Of a stretch of DNA of 34,900 nt, positions 1 to 8,894 are shown piece after piece. The translations under genes were made by a program, and so were the position numbers. Below the pieces are notes generated by a model. It was not told the origin of the DNA. It worked only from the letters and a program-made list of their open reading frames with translations, and ran no database searches. The DNA is from an uncultured Verrucomicrobia subdivision 3 bacterium (GTDB taxonomy: Bacteria > Verrucomicrobiota > Verrucomicrobiia > Limisphaerales > UBA11358): contig CAJAQO010000052.1 in assembly GCA_903944085.1 (NCBI GenBank), positions 1-34,900 of the forward strand, written 5' to 3'. The stretch's first letter is position 1, and each line of letters starts with the position of its first letter.

Positions 1-107
1 AAGTCACAGAAATCGATGCGGATTTTTTTCATGTGGAGTTGACAGTCGGTTCCAATTCAAAATACAAAAATCCAGACGACCGGGCAAGGCGGCAATGCCG
101 GGCCGGT

Positions 108-1292
108 TCATGGTTTTACGGCGGCGGCGCTTTCCACGGCGGCGATTAGCGCGGAACGAAACGCGCCGCGCGAACAGGTTTTACCGTAGGCTTCCGCGCC
201 GGCCTGCCATTGCAGAAGCTCTTCGTGGTTCGCGGACGCCATGCGAGCAATGGCGGCTTGCAACTGCGCCACGTTGCCGGATTCAAAGGGTATTCCCATT
301 TTATATTGGCGCACGACCCGGCCGATGTAGTGCTCGTCCGAAGCGATGACCGGCCGGCCCGCGCCAGCGGAGCAGGAAAGCACGCCGCTGGTGCCTTGGT
401 GATTGATGTAAGGCAGCAGCACGGCGTCGCTGGCGGCGAATAACTGTTTCTCTTCCTCGGCGGAGACGTAGCGGTTCACGATTTCCGCGCGACCCCGCGC
501 GCGCAGCGCTTCGAGGTCGCGGGCCAGCTGTTCGTTTTTCGGCTGCAAGCCGGCGCAGAGTATGAAGGCCTTGCCGGGCGCGGACAGCTTGAGCATCGCC
601 TCCACGGCGAGATGCAATCCTTTGCGCTTGTAGCCGCCCCCATAAAAAAGCAGGACAAACTTGTTGTCGGGCAGATTAAACTGTTTGCGTGCAGCGGCGC
701 GGTCGGCGAAAAAATTTTCCGGATACGGATCGGCCAGAAATGAGATTGGGGCGAGCGGATATTTTTTCCGGGCCACAGCACAAAGCTCTGAATCGAGGAA
801 CAGCAATGGATTCAGCCAGCCATTTTGGATGAGCCGGTGGAAGCCCAGTTTTTTTACCGCCTGGTTGGGCGACAGCGCGCTGGCGGTGAGAAATTGGGGG
901 CGCAAATAAATGCCACCGAGCCGTCCGCGCAAGCTCGCATCCGGCATTAGTCCAAAGGCCGCGCGGCGCAATAGTGTCGAGGCGATGTCGTTGAAATGGG
1001 CCAGGAACACGCGCGCCGCCCCGGATTTTTTCAGGCAGGCGGCGACGTGGGCCGGCGAAGCAGTTTTGGTCTCGTCCGATTTTTCGGCAATGGCGGGAAT
1101 GATTTTCAACTGCGGCAAGCAGTCGGCCATCTGGCCTTCGATGCGTTTCATCGCCGCCGGCCGAGTGTCGAGCGCGAGAGTTAGTTGAAACCCGGCGTTC
1201 AGCAAATCGTCGGTGATGAAGCGCAGCCAGCCGACGTGATGGCCTTCCACACTCGGCTCGTAAATCAAAACATGGCGGTTATTGAGGGACAT
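108..1292 (-). CDS. Glycosyltransferase, GT4-like (GT-B fold)
   Basis: This 394-residue protein is probably a cytoplasmic sugar transferase acting on a surface glycan. The N-terminus has a GT-B opening with an EGHHVGW motif near residue 15. The C-terminal half has the usual GT4 donor-binding layout: a YGGGYKRKG segment near residue 220, then GTSGVLSCSAGAGRPVIAS near residue 310 and an IPFESGN segment. No membrane segment or signal peptide is visible. It is the last gene of a leftward run (GT9, GT2, GT4) with only 15 bp between it and the GT2 gene, so co-transcription is likely. Sugar and acceptor cannot be read from sequence. The family call is firm and the substrate is unknown. Positions 1-107 downstream hold no gene. 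Confidence 0.85.
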   Translation of the reverse strand: MSLNNRHVLIYEPSVEGHHVGWLRFITDDLLNAGFQLTLALDTRPAAMKRIEGQMADCLPQLKIIPAIAEKSDETKTASPAHVAACLKKSGAARVFLAHFNDIASTLLRRAAFGLMPDASLRGRLGGIYLRPQFLTASALSPNQAVKKLGFHRLIQNGWLNPLLFLDSELCAVARKKYPLAPISFLADPYPENFFADRAAARKQFNLPDNKFVLLFYGGGYKRKGLHLAVEAMLKLSAPGKAFILCAGLQPKNEQLARDLEALRARGRAEIVNRYVSAEEEKQLFAASDAVLLPYINHQGTSGVLSCSAGAGRPVIASDEHYIGRVVRQYKMGIPFESGNVAQLQAAIARMASANHEELLQWQAGAEAYGKTCSRGAFRSALIAAVESAAAVKP

Positions 1293-1307
1293 TTTGAAGC
1301 GGAAAGT

Positions 1308-2096
1308 TCAATCCGGTTTGGTTTCCTGTTGCCTTTGATAGGCTTTGAGGTAGCGCAGGAAAGTATAGACTGCGGCCATGCGCGCAATGGCAAAGCCTTG
1401 CCAGCCGTCAAGCAAACCCAGTCGGAGCAAATACGCACGGCCAAAGCGCCAAGCTGGTCGCAGCCAGAGATCCAGGAAGCTCACCGTTTTCTTTTGCTCC
1501 GCGCAATGGCGGGCGAAATCATTCGCGTAGGCGACGGTCTTTTTCATTTGCTGCTCCAAAGATTCCATCGTGTAGTGTCGCAGCTCGCCCTTTAGGCGGG
1601 CGACACTTCCCTGCACCAATAATTTATCGTGCGGATCAATGCCGCCCCATTTCGCCGCGCCGTGCCGCCACAGGCGCGTCTGCCGGTCGGGATACCAGTC
1701 GCCGTGCCGGATCCAGCGCCCGCAATACCACGAGCACCGGGGAAAACAAAATGCGGCGAACGGTTTCAATTTTTCCGGAACCGCAAACAACTGTTCCAGT
1801 TCCGTTCGCAGTTCGGCAGAAACCACTTCGTCGGCATCCAGGCCCAAAAGCCATTCACTGCCGGCTTTTTGGGCGGCGGAATTTTTCTGGGCGATGTGGC
1901 CCTTCCACGGTTCGCGAAAAACTTTGGCGCCAAATTCGGCGGCGATTTGATCCGTGCCATCGTTCACGTCGGCGTTGAGGACGACGATGATTTCGCTCGT
2001 CCAGCCCGCCACGCTTTCGAGCGCGCGGCGGATGCGCGCGGCCTCATTGCCGGCGATCATGCAGACGGCGATGGGCAGGCGTTGTTCGTTGGCCAT
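1308..2096 (-). CDS. Glycosyltransferase family 2, WaaE/KdtX-like
   Basis: This 262-residue GT-A transferase resembles the LPS-core WaaE/KdtX group, which adds a hexose to the inner core. The N-terminus has the GT2 start (PIAVCMIAGNEA), a donor-binding LGLDADEVV segment carrying the DxD-type acid pair near residue 87, and the group-typical WYCGRWIRHGDWYPDRQTRL stretch around residue 125. Its start lies 4 bp after the stop of the upstream GT9 gene and its stop lies 15 bp before the GT4 gene, which indicates one operon. The length matches the family. WaaE-like assignment rests on recalled motifs, so the exact acceptor sugar is inferred only. Confidence 0.87.
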   Translation of the reverse strand: MANEQRLPIAVCMIAGNEAARIRRALESVAGWTSEIIVVLNADVNDGTDQIAAEFGAKVFREPWKGHIAQKNSAAQKAGSEWLLGLDADEVVSAELRTELEQLFAVPEKLKPFAAFCFPRCSWYCGRWIRHGDWYPDRQTRLWRHGAAKWGGIDPHDKLLVQGSVARLKGELRHYTMESLEQQMKKTVAYANDFARHCAEQKKTVSFLDLWLRPAWRFGRAYLLRLGLLDGWQGFAIARMAAVYTFLRYLKAYQRQQETKPD

Positions 2097-2100
2097 AGTT

Positions 2101-3180
2101 TCAGGTGTTTCCGGTTTTGCCCAAGCTTAACACGGATTGAGCGGCGCGAACCAGTCCGGCGGTTTCCACGCGGCATAAATATTTTGCCGCCGGTTCATTG
2201 GTCCCGACCAGCAGCCGGTAATTTTCACCGGCGGGAAACCATTCCTTCCGTCCCGGATTCGGCCAGAACCAGGATACTGCCGGCGTGCCGGTCATCAACG
2301 CCAGATGCAGCGTGCCGGTGTCGCCGCAAAAATGCAACGCGCTCTGTTGGATGACCGCCGCCAGTTGGATCAAATTCAGATTGCCGGCGAAAACCCGCCA
2401 GGGCTGGAACGGCAGCAACGGGAGCAGGTTTTTCATTTTTTCCAGTTCGCGCGGCGTCGGGGCGCAGGACAAAACCAGTTTTTTTTCGGGAAAGTTTTTT
2501 TGCAGCGCGCCGGCCAATTCGGCGATTTGCTCCGGCGGCAGTTCCTTGTAATCGGCGGTGGTGAACGGGCTGAGGTGCAAATAAGTTCCCCGATCGGCCG
2601 CAGAGATTTGCGCCGCGTTCAAATGCTTCGGAGCGATTTGCACCCGAAATTCCGGCGGCGCGGCCGGGAAACCCGCCTGCTCGAGACAATGGCAGCGTTG
2701 CCAATAAACCGGCTCACCGCCAAACGGATGCTGGACGTGCGCGGTGAACATTTTTTTCCAGAATGGCGGGCCGCCGTCGTCGGGCAGCCGGCCAAGGCGT
2801 TCCCGCGCGCCGCTCAAAAACGTCAGCCAACTGGAGCGGTCCGAGCCGTTGAGATTGATGAGCACGTCAAATTTTTCCCGGCGCAGGCGTGCAACCACTT
2901 CCAAATTTTCGCGCAGCGTGGCGTGCCGCGGATAGCGCATGTAGCCCCAAACGCGGTTCACCCACGGCACACATTCCAGCAGCGAGGTCACATGCGCGGC
3001 CACGGTCACGTGCAGTTCGGCCTGCGGATACGCCTGCCGGATCATCCAGAGCGACGGCAGCAAATGCACGGTATCGCCGAGGAAGCCAAGGTCGAGCACC
3101 ATGACTTTTTTGGCGTTGCGGGTGCGGGGCAGAAATGTGCCGAGATTCGGCGAAGACTGGGCGTTGGCGGTTGCGCGCAT
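2101..3180 (-). CDS. Glycosyltransferase family 9 (heptosyltransferase-like)
   Basis: This is an ADP-heptose:LPS heptosyltransferase-type protein (GT9, GT-B fold). The family start KKVMVLDLGFLGDTVHLLPS is clear. An internal FDVLINLNGSDRSSWL segment and the C-terminal HFCGDTGTLHLALMTGTPAV donor-site segment are also diagnostic. It opens the leftward GT9-GT2-GT4 operon, facing the ABC exporter across about 135 bp that presumably hold two divergent promoters. The start is uncertain: ATG at 3180 is used here, while a GTG at 3213 would add 11 residues with no better ribosome-binding site. A second GT9 gene lies at 5174, so the locus has two heptosyltransferase-like enzymes. Confidence 0.87.
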   Translation of the reverse strand: MRATANAQSSPNLGTFLPRTRNAKKVMVLDLGFLGDTVHLLPSLWMIRQAYPQAELHVTVAAHVTSLLECVPWVNRVWGYMRYPRHATLRENLEVVARLRREKFDVLINLNGSDRSSWLTFLSGARERLGRLPDDGGPPFWKKMFTAHVQHPFGGEPVYWQRCHCLEQAGFPAAPPEFRVQIAPKHLNAAQISAADRGTYLHLSPFTTADYKELPPEQIAELAGALQKNFPEKKLVLSCAPTPRELEKMKNLLPLLPFQPWRVFAGNLNLIQLAAVIQQSALHFCGDTGTLHLALMTGTPAVSWFWPNPGRKEWFPAGENYRLLVGTNEPAAKYLCRVETAGLVRAAQSVLSLGKTGNT

Positions 3181-3347
3181 GGCTGCTGTTGCTGGGCGGA
3201 CTGGTGGTGACACAACGGTAATTCGCGAGGTTCAAACCGCCCGCCCGCCGGTGCTGGCGACGGGCCAGATGGGATGAGGCTAAAGAACCCGGTGCCCGTC
3301 GGGCAAGGCCAAAACAAAAACTTTCGCTTTGCGCAGCATTTGTAAAC

Positions 3348-5177
3348 ATGCTGGCGATGTCCGACTTCTTAAAAAAACTTTGGCAGTTTGCCCGGCCCTA
3401 TCGCGTGCGGCTGTTTCTCGGCGTGTTGACCGGTATTCTGGCCGGCATCATGACGCCGCTGCTGATGGTTGCCATCTGGCTGGTTTCCACGCTGGTGTTT
3501 GAACCGGCCGGTGGCCCCGTCAAACAAATCATCAAGCTGCCAGACTATCTTCAATTTATCCAAAATTGGCTGGACAACGCCCGCGCCGGCATGGGCAGCG
3601 GTTTGCGGGAACATTTCGCCGCGGTGTTGCTGCTGGTCGCCACCATTCCCCTCGTCATGCTGCTCTCCAAAATAATGGGTTACCTGAATACCTATTTTCT
3701 CCAATGGTCGGCCATTCGCACGATCACCGATCTGCGAACAAAATTATTCAGCCATCTGCTCGGCTTGTCCGCCGGTTTTTTCAACGCCAGCCGCAGCGGC
3801 GATCTCATTTCCCGCATCATGAACGACACCGGCCAACTGCAAACGGTCATCAGTGGGGCCACGTCGGTCATTGTCCGCGACCCGGTCATTCTCCTCTTCA
3901 CGCTGGGGGTGTTGCTCTGGCGGCAGCCGATGATGACGTTGATTTCTCTGGTCGTCTTGCCGGTTTGCATGATTCCACTTTCCATTTACAGCCGCAAAAT
4001 CCGCCGGGCCAGCCGGGAAATGCAAAACCAGAACGCCGAACTCGTGCAGGTCATGAGCGAATCTTTCTCCGGTCAGCGCGTCATCAAAGCTTACAACCTC
4101 GAAAACATCGTCACGGACGAGTTTCGCCAGACCGCGCGCAAATCCATCAGCAACTACATGCGCATCGTCCGGGCCAATGAAATCACCAGTCCGCTCATTG
4201 ATTTTCTGGCCGCCTGTGGCGTGGCGCTGGCGCTGCTTTACATGGTTTATCTCGCGCGGGCCAATCCGAATCCCGGAGATTTTATTTTATTTGCCGGCAG
4301 CATTTTTCAAATGTATGGCCCGATGAAAAATCTGACGCGCCTGCACCAGCAGCTCACCCAGGCCCGGGCCGCCAGCGAACGCGTCTTCGAACTGCTCGCC
4401 ACCCAGAACTCCGTGCCGGAACCCGCCGCGCCGAAAATGCTCCACGCTTCCAAGGCCGACATCGTCCTGGAAAATGTTTCGTTTAATTACGGGGACAAAC
4501 CGGTGCTCCAAAACATCCACTTCACCGTCAAGGCCGGCCAGTTGGTCGCGCTCGTCGGGGCCAGCGGTTCCGGCAAAACCACGCTGGCCAATCTGCTCCT
4601 GCGTTTTTACGACCCCGCGCGCGGCGCGATAAAAATCGGCGGCGTGGATTTGCGCGACGTTTCCACGCGCGACTTGCGCAATCAAATCGCCGTCGTCGCG
4701 CAGGAAAATATTTTGTTCAACGATTCGATCCGCCGGAACATCGAATTGGGCCGCTTGGGCGCGTCGAATGAAGAAATTATTGCCGCTGCCAAATACGCGC
4801 ATGCCTACGAATTCATCATGCAAAAGCCGGAAGGCTTCGAGGCGGTCATCGGCGAAAAAGGCGTCTCGCTTTCCGGCGGCCAGCGCCAGCGCCTCGCCAT
4901 TGCCCGCGCGGTTCTGAAGGACGCGCCGATTCTGATTCTTGACGAGGCCACGAGCGCGCTGGATACCGAATCCGAACGTGCCGTGCAGAGCGCGCTGGAC
5001 GAACTGATGGAAGGCCGCACCACCATTTGCATCGCGCACCGGCTCTCGACGATTCTCCACGCCGACGTGATTGTCGTGCTCGATCAGGGCAAAATCATTG
5101 AGACCGGCACCCACGCCGAGCTGGTCCAGCGCGGCGGCGTTTATCAGAAACTTTACGAACTTCAATTCGCGTCGTGA
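3348..5177 (+). CDS. ABC exporter, MsbA-like (lipid/LPS flippase type)
   Basis: This 609-residue half-transporter has a type IV exporter membrane domain fused to an ATPase domain. Residues about 20-320 hold some six hydrophobic segments, with a TLG/QLQTVISGA-like coupling region. The nucleotide-binding domain shows Walker A GASGSGKT with Lys410, signature LSGGQ at 508-512 and Walker B ILILDE with Asp532/Glu533, followed by the His switch in CIAHRLST. All catalytic residues are present. It likely flips a lipid-linked glycan or lipid A-core across the inner membrane. It opens the rightward operon and overlaps the next GT9 gene by 4 bp (GTGA), which implies translational coupling. A drug substrate cannot be excluded, but the context favours a glycolipid. 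Confidence 0.9.
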   Translation: MLAMSDFLKKLWQFARPYRVRLFLGVLTGILAGIMTPLLMVAIWLVSTLVFEPAGGPVKQIIKLPDYLQFIQNWLDNARAGMGSGLREHFAAVLLLVATIPLVMLLSKIMGYLNTYFLQWSAIRTITDLRTKLFSHLLGLSAGFFNASRSGDLISRIMNDTGQLQTVISGATSVIVRDPVILLFTLGVLLWRQPMMTLISLVVLPVCMIPLSIYSRKIRRASREMQNQNAELVQVMSESFSGQRVIKAYNLENIVTDEFRQTARKSISNYMRIVRANEITSPLIDFLAACGVALALLYMVYLARANPNPGDFILFAGSIFQMYGPMKNLTRLHQQLTQARAASERVFELLATQNSVPEPAAPKMLHASKADIVLENVSFNYGDKPVLQNIHFTVKAGQLVALVGASGSGKTTLANLLLRFYDPARGAIKIGGVDLRDVSTRDLRNQIAVVAQENILFNDSIRRNIELGRLGASNEEIIAAAKYAHAYEFIMQKPEGFEAVIGEKGVSLSGGQRQRLAIARAVLKDAPILILDEATSALDTESERAVQSALDELMEGRTTICIAHRLSTILHADVIVVLDQGKIIETGTHAELVQRGGVYQKLYELQFAS

Positions 5178-6196
5178 GCGGCCGGCCGGAAAAAATTCTC
5201 GCGCTGCAATTCAAATACCTCGGCGACGCCGTCTTCATCACCCCGGCGCTGCGGGCGCTGCGAGCGCATTGGCCGGACGCCGAATTGCACGTGCTGGTCG
5301 CCGCCGAGGTCGCGCCGCTGCTGGAAAATCTGCCATGGATTAAAAAAATCTGGCCGCTCCCGCGCACGCGCGGGCGGGCACGGCTGCGCGAAACGTGGCC
5401 GGTCATTCGCGCCTTGCGCCGCGAGCAATTTGCCCGGTCGGTGGATTTCGGCGGCAACGACCGCGGCGCGATCTTGAGTTTCCTCTCCGGCGCGAAAATT
5501 CGCTTAGGCGAGGCATCGTGCCGCCCCAAGCTGCTCAAACGGATTGCCTACACCGACAAATTTCCGGCAGAGCAGCTGCCGGAATCGTGGGTGCAGCGAC
5601 ATCTGAAATTATTGTCCGCCTGGCAGGTTCCGCCGCCCAAGTCCGCCCATTTGGAAATCGCCGCCGATCCAAAACTGGCAAATGAGGCGGCAAAATTGTT
5701 GCCGGGCAAATGTGTTCTTTGCCACCTCGCCACGTCGCAGCCCAAAAAAGAATGGCCGCCGCCGCGGTGGGCGGAATTTTACCGGCTCGCCAAAGCGGCG
5801 GGCGTGGCGCTCGCCTTTTCCTCCGGCACGAACGCGCGCGAACGCGCCTTGCTGGCCGAACTTAAAAAACTGGAGCCGGAAATTTTTGCGCTGCCGCCGG
5901 TGCCGGATTTGCGGCTGTTTCTGGCGGTGCTGCGGCGGGCGCAGACGGTGATTTCCGGCGACACCGGGCCGCTGCATTTCGCCGCCGGGCTGGGCGTGCC
6001 GGTCATCGGACTGTTCGCCACCGGCGATTCGCTCTGTCGCGCGGCACCGATTTACCGGCCCGACCAAATCGTGGCCGCGACGGCTTGTGCCTGCGACCGG
6101 CGTTTGCTAAATGATGCGGTCTGTCACGAGGCCAATCCATGCATGGCGACGATTTTGCCGGCAACGGTTTTCGCAGCATTGCCAAAACTCATTTGA
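5174..6196 (+). CDS. Glycosyltransferase family 9 (heptosyltransferase-like)
   Basis: This 340-residue GT9 protein has the family opening KILALQFKYLGDAVFITPAL, a central VDFGGNDRGAILSFLSGA segment and the donor-site motif VISGDTGPLHFAAGLGVPVI near residue 270. It starts on a GTG whose bases overlap the TGA stop of the ABC exporter, so the two are probably translated together. It differs in sequence from the GT9 at 2101-3180 but shares its fold. A cysteine-rich tail (CACDRRLLNDAVCHEANPC) is seen near the C-terminus and is typical of some members. Predicted role: transfer of heptose or a related sugar to a growing LPS core or surface glycan. Confidence 0.87.
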   Translation: MSGRPEKILALQFKYLGDAVFITPALRALRAHWPDAELHVLVAAEVAPLLENLPWIKKIWPLPRTRGRARLRETWPVIRALRREQFARSVDFGGNDRGAILSFLSGAKIRLGEASCRPKLLKRIAYTDKFPAEQLPESWVQRHLKLLSAWQVPPPKSAHLEIAADPKLANEAAKLLPGKCVLCHLATSQPKKEWPPPRWAEFYRLAKAAGVALAFSSGTNARERALLAELKKLEPEIFALPPVPDLRLFLAVLRRAQTVISGDTGPLHFAAGLGVPVIGLFATGDSLCRAAPIYRPDQIVAATACACDRRLLNDAVCHEANPCMATILPATVFAALPKLI

Positions 6197-6200
6197 AGCC

Positions 6201-7382
6201 GTGACGTCCGTCGCCAACATCCTTTCGCCGCGCAAGCCTTGGGCCGACTGGGGGCTGATTGTTTTTTTCGCGGCGCTGCTTTGGCTGCCGACCGTGGATT
6301 TTTTCACTGGCGTGGATCGCACCGAGCCGCCGGGGGAAAACCGGATGCCCGCGCCCAAGCCGCGGCTGGCGCAGTGGAATTTGTCTGGCGTGCAGGCTTA
6401 TTTCGCCGCGGCGGAAACGTATTTCAACGATTATTTTGGTTTTCGCAAACGACTGATCCGCTGGTTTCAGCAATGGAAGATGCGGCTGTATCACGACCTG
6501 AGCGGTTACAGCGTGGTGCCGGGCCAAAACGGCTGGCTGTTCCGGGGCGAAGACCAGATGGTGGATCATTATCTGGGCCTGGCCAAGTTCACGCCGGCGC
6601 AATTGAAAAGCTGGCAGACGCTGTTGGAAAAGCGGCGCGACTGGCTGGCGGCGCGCGGCATCAAATATCTTTTTGTCATCCCGCCGAACAAGCAGGTGGT
6701 GTATCCGGAATTTCTGCCGGTCTGGCTGCAACAAGCCACGCCCGCCCGGCGCGAGACCAAGCTCGACCAGTTTCTGCAATACATGAAGGCGCATTCCACC
6801 GTGGAAATCCTCGACTTGCGCCCGGTGCTGCTGGCGGCGAAAACCTATGCGCCGACTTATCTCCAGAATGACATGCACTGGAATGCCTACGGTAGCTTCG
6901 TCGCCTGTCAGGAAGTGATCAAAACATTGACGAAACAATTTCCAGATTTGCCGCCGTTGCGCCGCGAAGATTTCATCTGGACCAATCCGCCCGCCACCGG
7001 CGGCGATCTGGCCCGGATCCTTGGCTGGAACGTGGCGGAAAAAAATTATTTTCCCTATCAGCCCGGCCCGACATTGCCCGTGCTGCGCACGAATGAAAAT
7101 CGCGCCTTCAAATCCAACTGGGGCAGCAAGCCGCTTTCCATCGTGGAAAATCCCGGGCCCGTGCGGCGGAAAGTGGTGCTGTTCAACGATTCCTTTGGCG
7201 GCTCATGGCTGCAATTTTTGGGGCAGAGTTTTCAGCGGTCGGTGTTTGAATGGGAAAGCCGGGAATTCTACACGCCGCTGATTTCATCGAACGCTCCGGA
7301 CGTGGTGATCAACGAGATTCTAGAGGGATTTTTTTATATCCGGGACCCGCAGGAAATGCTCGTCAAGGATGCGCTGCCATGA
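6201..7382 (+). CDS. AlgJ/AlgX-like SGNH O-acetyltransferase protein (copy 1)
   Basis: This protein is predicted to acetylate an exported polysaccharide together with the adjacent MBOAT protein. It has one N-terminal hydrophobic anchor (about residues 17-30) and a large extracytoplasmic domain. SGNH-type catalytic residues are visible: Asp224 and His226 in DMHW and Ser331 in NDSFGG. The start is set to GTG at 6201, 4 bp after the preceding stop. From this start it aligns from residue 1 with the paralogue at 8895 (shared SPR..WxDW at residues 9-17), and the catalytic Asp and His fall at the same residue numbers, 224 and 226. A longer upstream frame from 6111 lies inside the GT9 gene. Stretches such as RRDWLAARGIKYLFVIPP are identical in the two copies. 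Confidence 0.85.
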   Translation: MTSVANILSPRKPWADWGLIVFFAALLWLPTVDFFTGVDRTEPPGENRMPAPKPRLAQWNLSGVQAYFAAAETYFNDYFGFRKRLIRWFQQWKMRLYHDLSGYSVVPGQNGWLFRGEDQMVDHYLGLAKFTPAQLKSWQTLLEKRRDWLAARGIKYLFVIPPNKQVVYPEFLPVWLQQATPARRETKLDQFLQYMKAHSTVEILDLRPVLLAAKTYAPTYLQNDMHWNAYGSFVACQEVIKTLTKQFPDLPPLRREDFIWTNPPATGGDLARILGWNVAEKNYFPYQPGPTLPVLRTNENRAFKSNWGSKPLSIVENPGPVRRKVVLFNDSFGGSWLQFLGQSFQRSVFEWESREFYTPLISSNAPDVVINEILEGFFYIRDPQEMLVKDALP

Positions 7383-7439
7383 AAAAATGTGCCCCCCGAA
7401 ACCCCGTGCCGCCAACTGCTCAAACCGCTTTGACCTGAC

Positions 7440-8891
7440 ATGGTTTTCAGCTCACCCTTGTTTTTATTCCTGTTCCTGCCCGTCGTCCTGACGGTTTATT
7501 TTTTGCTGCCCGGATTGCGCGCGCGCAACACCTGGCTGCTGCTGGTCAGCCTCCTTTTTTACGCGTGGGGCGAAATCGGTTTTATCCTGCTGCTGCTCGT
7601 TTCCACGCTCATCAACTTTGAGCTGGGTAAATGGGTGGAACGCAGCGAGGAAATTTCCAAACGCAAAAAAGCTGTCGCCGTCGCCGTCATCGTCAACGTG
7701 GGCTTTCTCGCGTTTTTCAAATACGCCGGGCTGGCGGTGGCTTCGCTCAATATGCCGCTGAAGTTTTTCGGCCTCGCCGCCGTGCCGGTGCCGCACATCG
7801 CGCTGCCCATCGGCATTTCGTTTTTCACCTTCCACGCGCTGTCTTACATCATTGACATTTATCGGCGCAAATGGCGCGCGGCCCGCGACCCGCGCGACGT
7901 GGCGCTTTACATTTTCTTTTTTCCGCAGCTCATCGCCGGGCCGATTCTGCGCTGGAACGCCATCGCGCCGCAGTTGGCGCAGCGGAATTCCAACCGCGCC
8001 AATTTCGCGGAAGGCGTGCGCCGGTTTGTCGGCGGCTTCGCCAAGAAAATGATTGTCGCCAACGCCGTGGCGTTGCCGGCCGACCAGATTTTCGCACTGC
8101 CCGCTGGCGAGCTTTCCGCGCCGGTCGCGTGGCTGGGCATTGCGTGCTACACCATCCAAATCTACTTCGATTTTTCCGGCTACTCGGACATGGCAGTCGG
8201 CCTCGGAAAAATGTTCGGCTTCCAGTTCATCGAGAATTTCAATTTTCCTTACACCGCGCAATCCATCAAAGATTTCTGGCGGCGCTGGCACATTTCGCTG
8301 TCCAGTTGGTTTCGCGACTACGTTTATATTCCGCTCGGCGGCAACCGAGTTTCCTCCATGCGCACCCACGTCAATCTCGTCGCGGTTTTTTTCCTGTGCG
8401 GCCTGTGGCACGGCGCGAACTGGACCTTTGTGGCGTGGGGCTTGTTTCACGGCATTTTTCTCGTGGTGGAAAAAACGCCCTGGGGCGGCGCGCTGGAACG
8501 GCTGCCGCGCGCGCTGCGGCATTGTTACGCCATCTTCGTCGTGATGATGGGCTGGGTGCTGTTCCGGGCGGACACTTTTGCCGGCGCGGCAAATTTCTTC
8601 GCCGCGCTGTTTGGGCTCGGCCACGTCACGCAGGCGCAGCCGCTGCATCGCTACACCAGCCGCGAAGTCATCTGGGCGTTGTGTCTCGGTGCGGCCTTCA
8701 GTCTGCCGCTGTGGGATGCGGTGAAAAACGTCGGGACGAAAATCAGCGGCCGGATCCCGGCGGCGGGACGCGAAGTTTATTTTGGTGTCGGGCAGGTCCT
8801 CGAAATTTTTTTCGTGGTGGCCTTGCTGCTGATTTCGGCGGCGTGGCTCGCGGGCGGCACTTACAATCCGTTCATCTATTTCCGCTTTTGA
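7440..8891 (+). CDS. MBOAT O-acyltransferase, AlgI-like
   Basis: This 483-residue polytopic inner-membrane protein of the MBOAT family moves acetyl groups across the membrane for O-acetylation of a polysaccharide. The hallmark region is clear: FWRRWHISLSSWFRDYVYIP (His284 inside) and, downstream, FFLCGLWHGANW with the conserved catalytic His324. About ten or more hydrophobic segments cover the length. It is flanked by two AlgJ/AlgX-like partners, with 57 bp before it and 3 bp after it, so the three genes form one module. AlgI/DltB/PatA families share this signature. The SGNH partners point to AlgI/PatA-type polysaccharide acetylation and not to D-alanylation. Confidence 0.9.
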   Translation: MVFSSPLFLFLFLPVVLTVYFLLPGLRARNTWLLLVSLLFYAWGEIGFILLLLVSTLINFELGKWVERSEEISKRKKAVAVAVIVNVGFLAFFKYAGLAVASLNMPLKFFGLAAVPVPHIALPIGISFFTFHALSYIIDIYRRKWRAARDPRDVALYIFFFPQLIAGPILRWNAIAPQLAQRNSNRANFAEGVRRFVGGFAKKMIVANAVALPADQIFALPAGELSAPVAWLGIACYTIQIYFDFSGYSDMAVGLGKMFGFQFIENFNFPYTAQSIKDFWRRWHISLSSWFRDYVYIPLGGNRVSSMRTHVNLVAVFFLCGLWHGANWTFVAWGLFHGIFLVVEKTPWGGALERLPRALRHCYAIFVVMMGWVLFRADTFAGAANFFAALFGLGHVTQAQPLHRYTSREVIWALCLGAAFSLPLWDAVKNVGTKISGRIPAAGREVYFGVGQVLEIFFVVALLLISAAWLAGGTYNPFIYFRF

Positions 8892-8894
8892 CGA

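Noticed and set aside
6111-6200. Extended N-terminus for AlgJ-like copy 1
   Set aside because: It would overlap the GT9 gene by 86 bp. Alignment with the paralogue starts exactly at the GTG at 6201.
7464-8648. Minus-strand frame of 394 codons opposite the MBOAT gene
   Set aside because: It has charged, low-complexity shadow composition, and the plus strand encodes a clear MBOAT protein.
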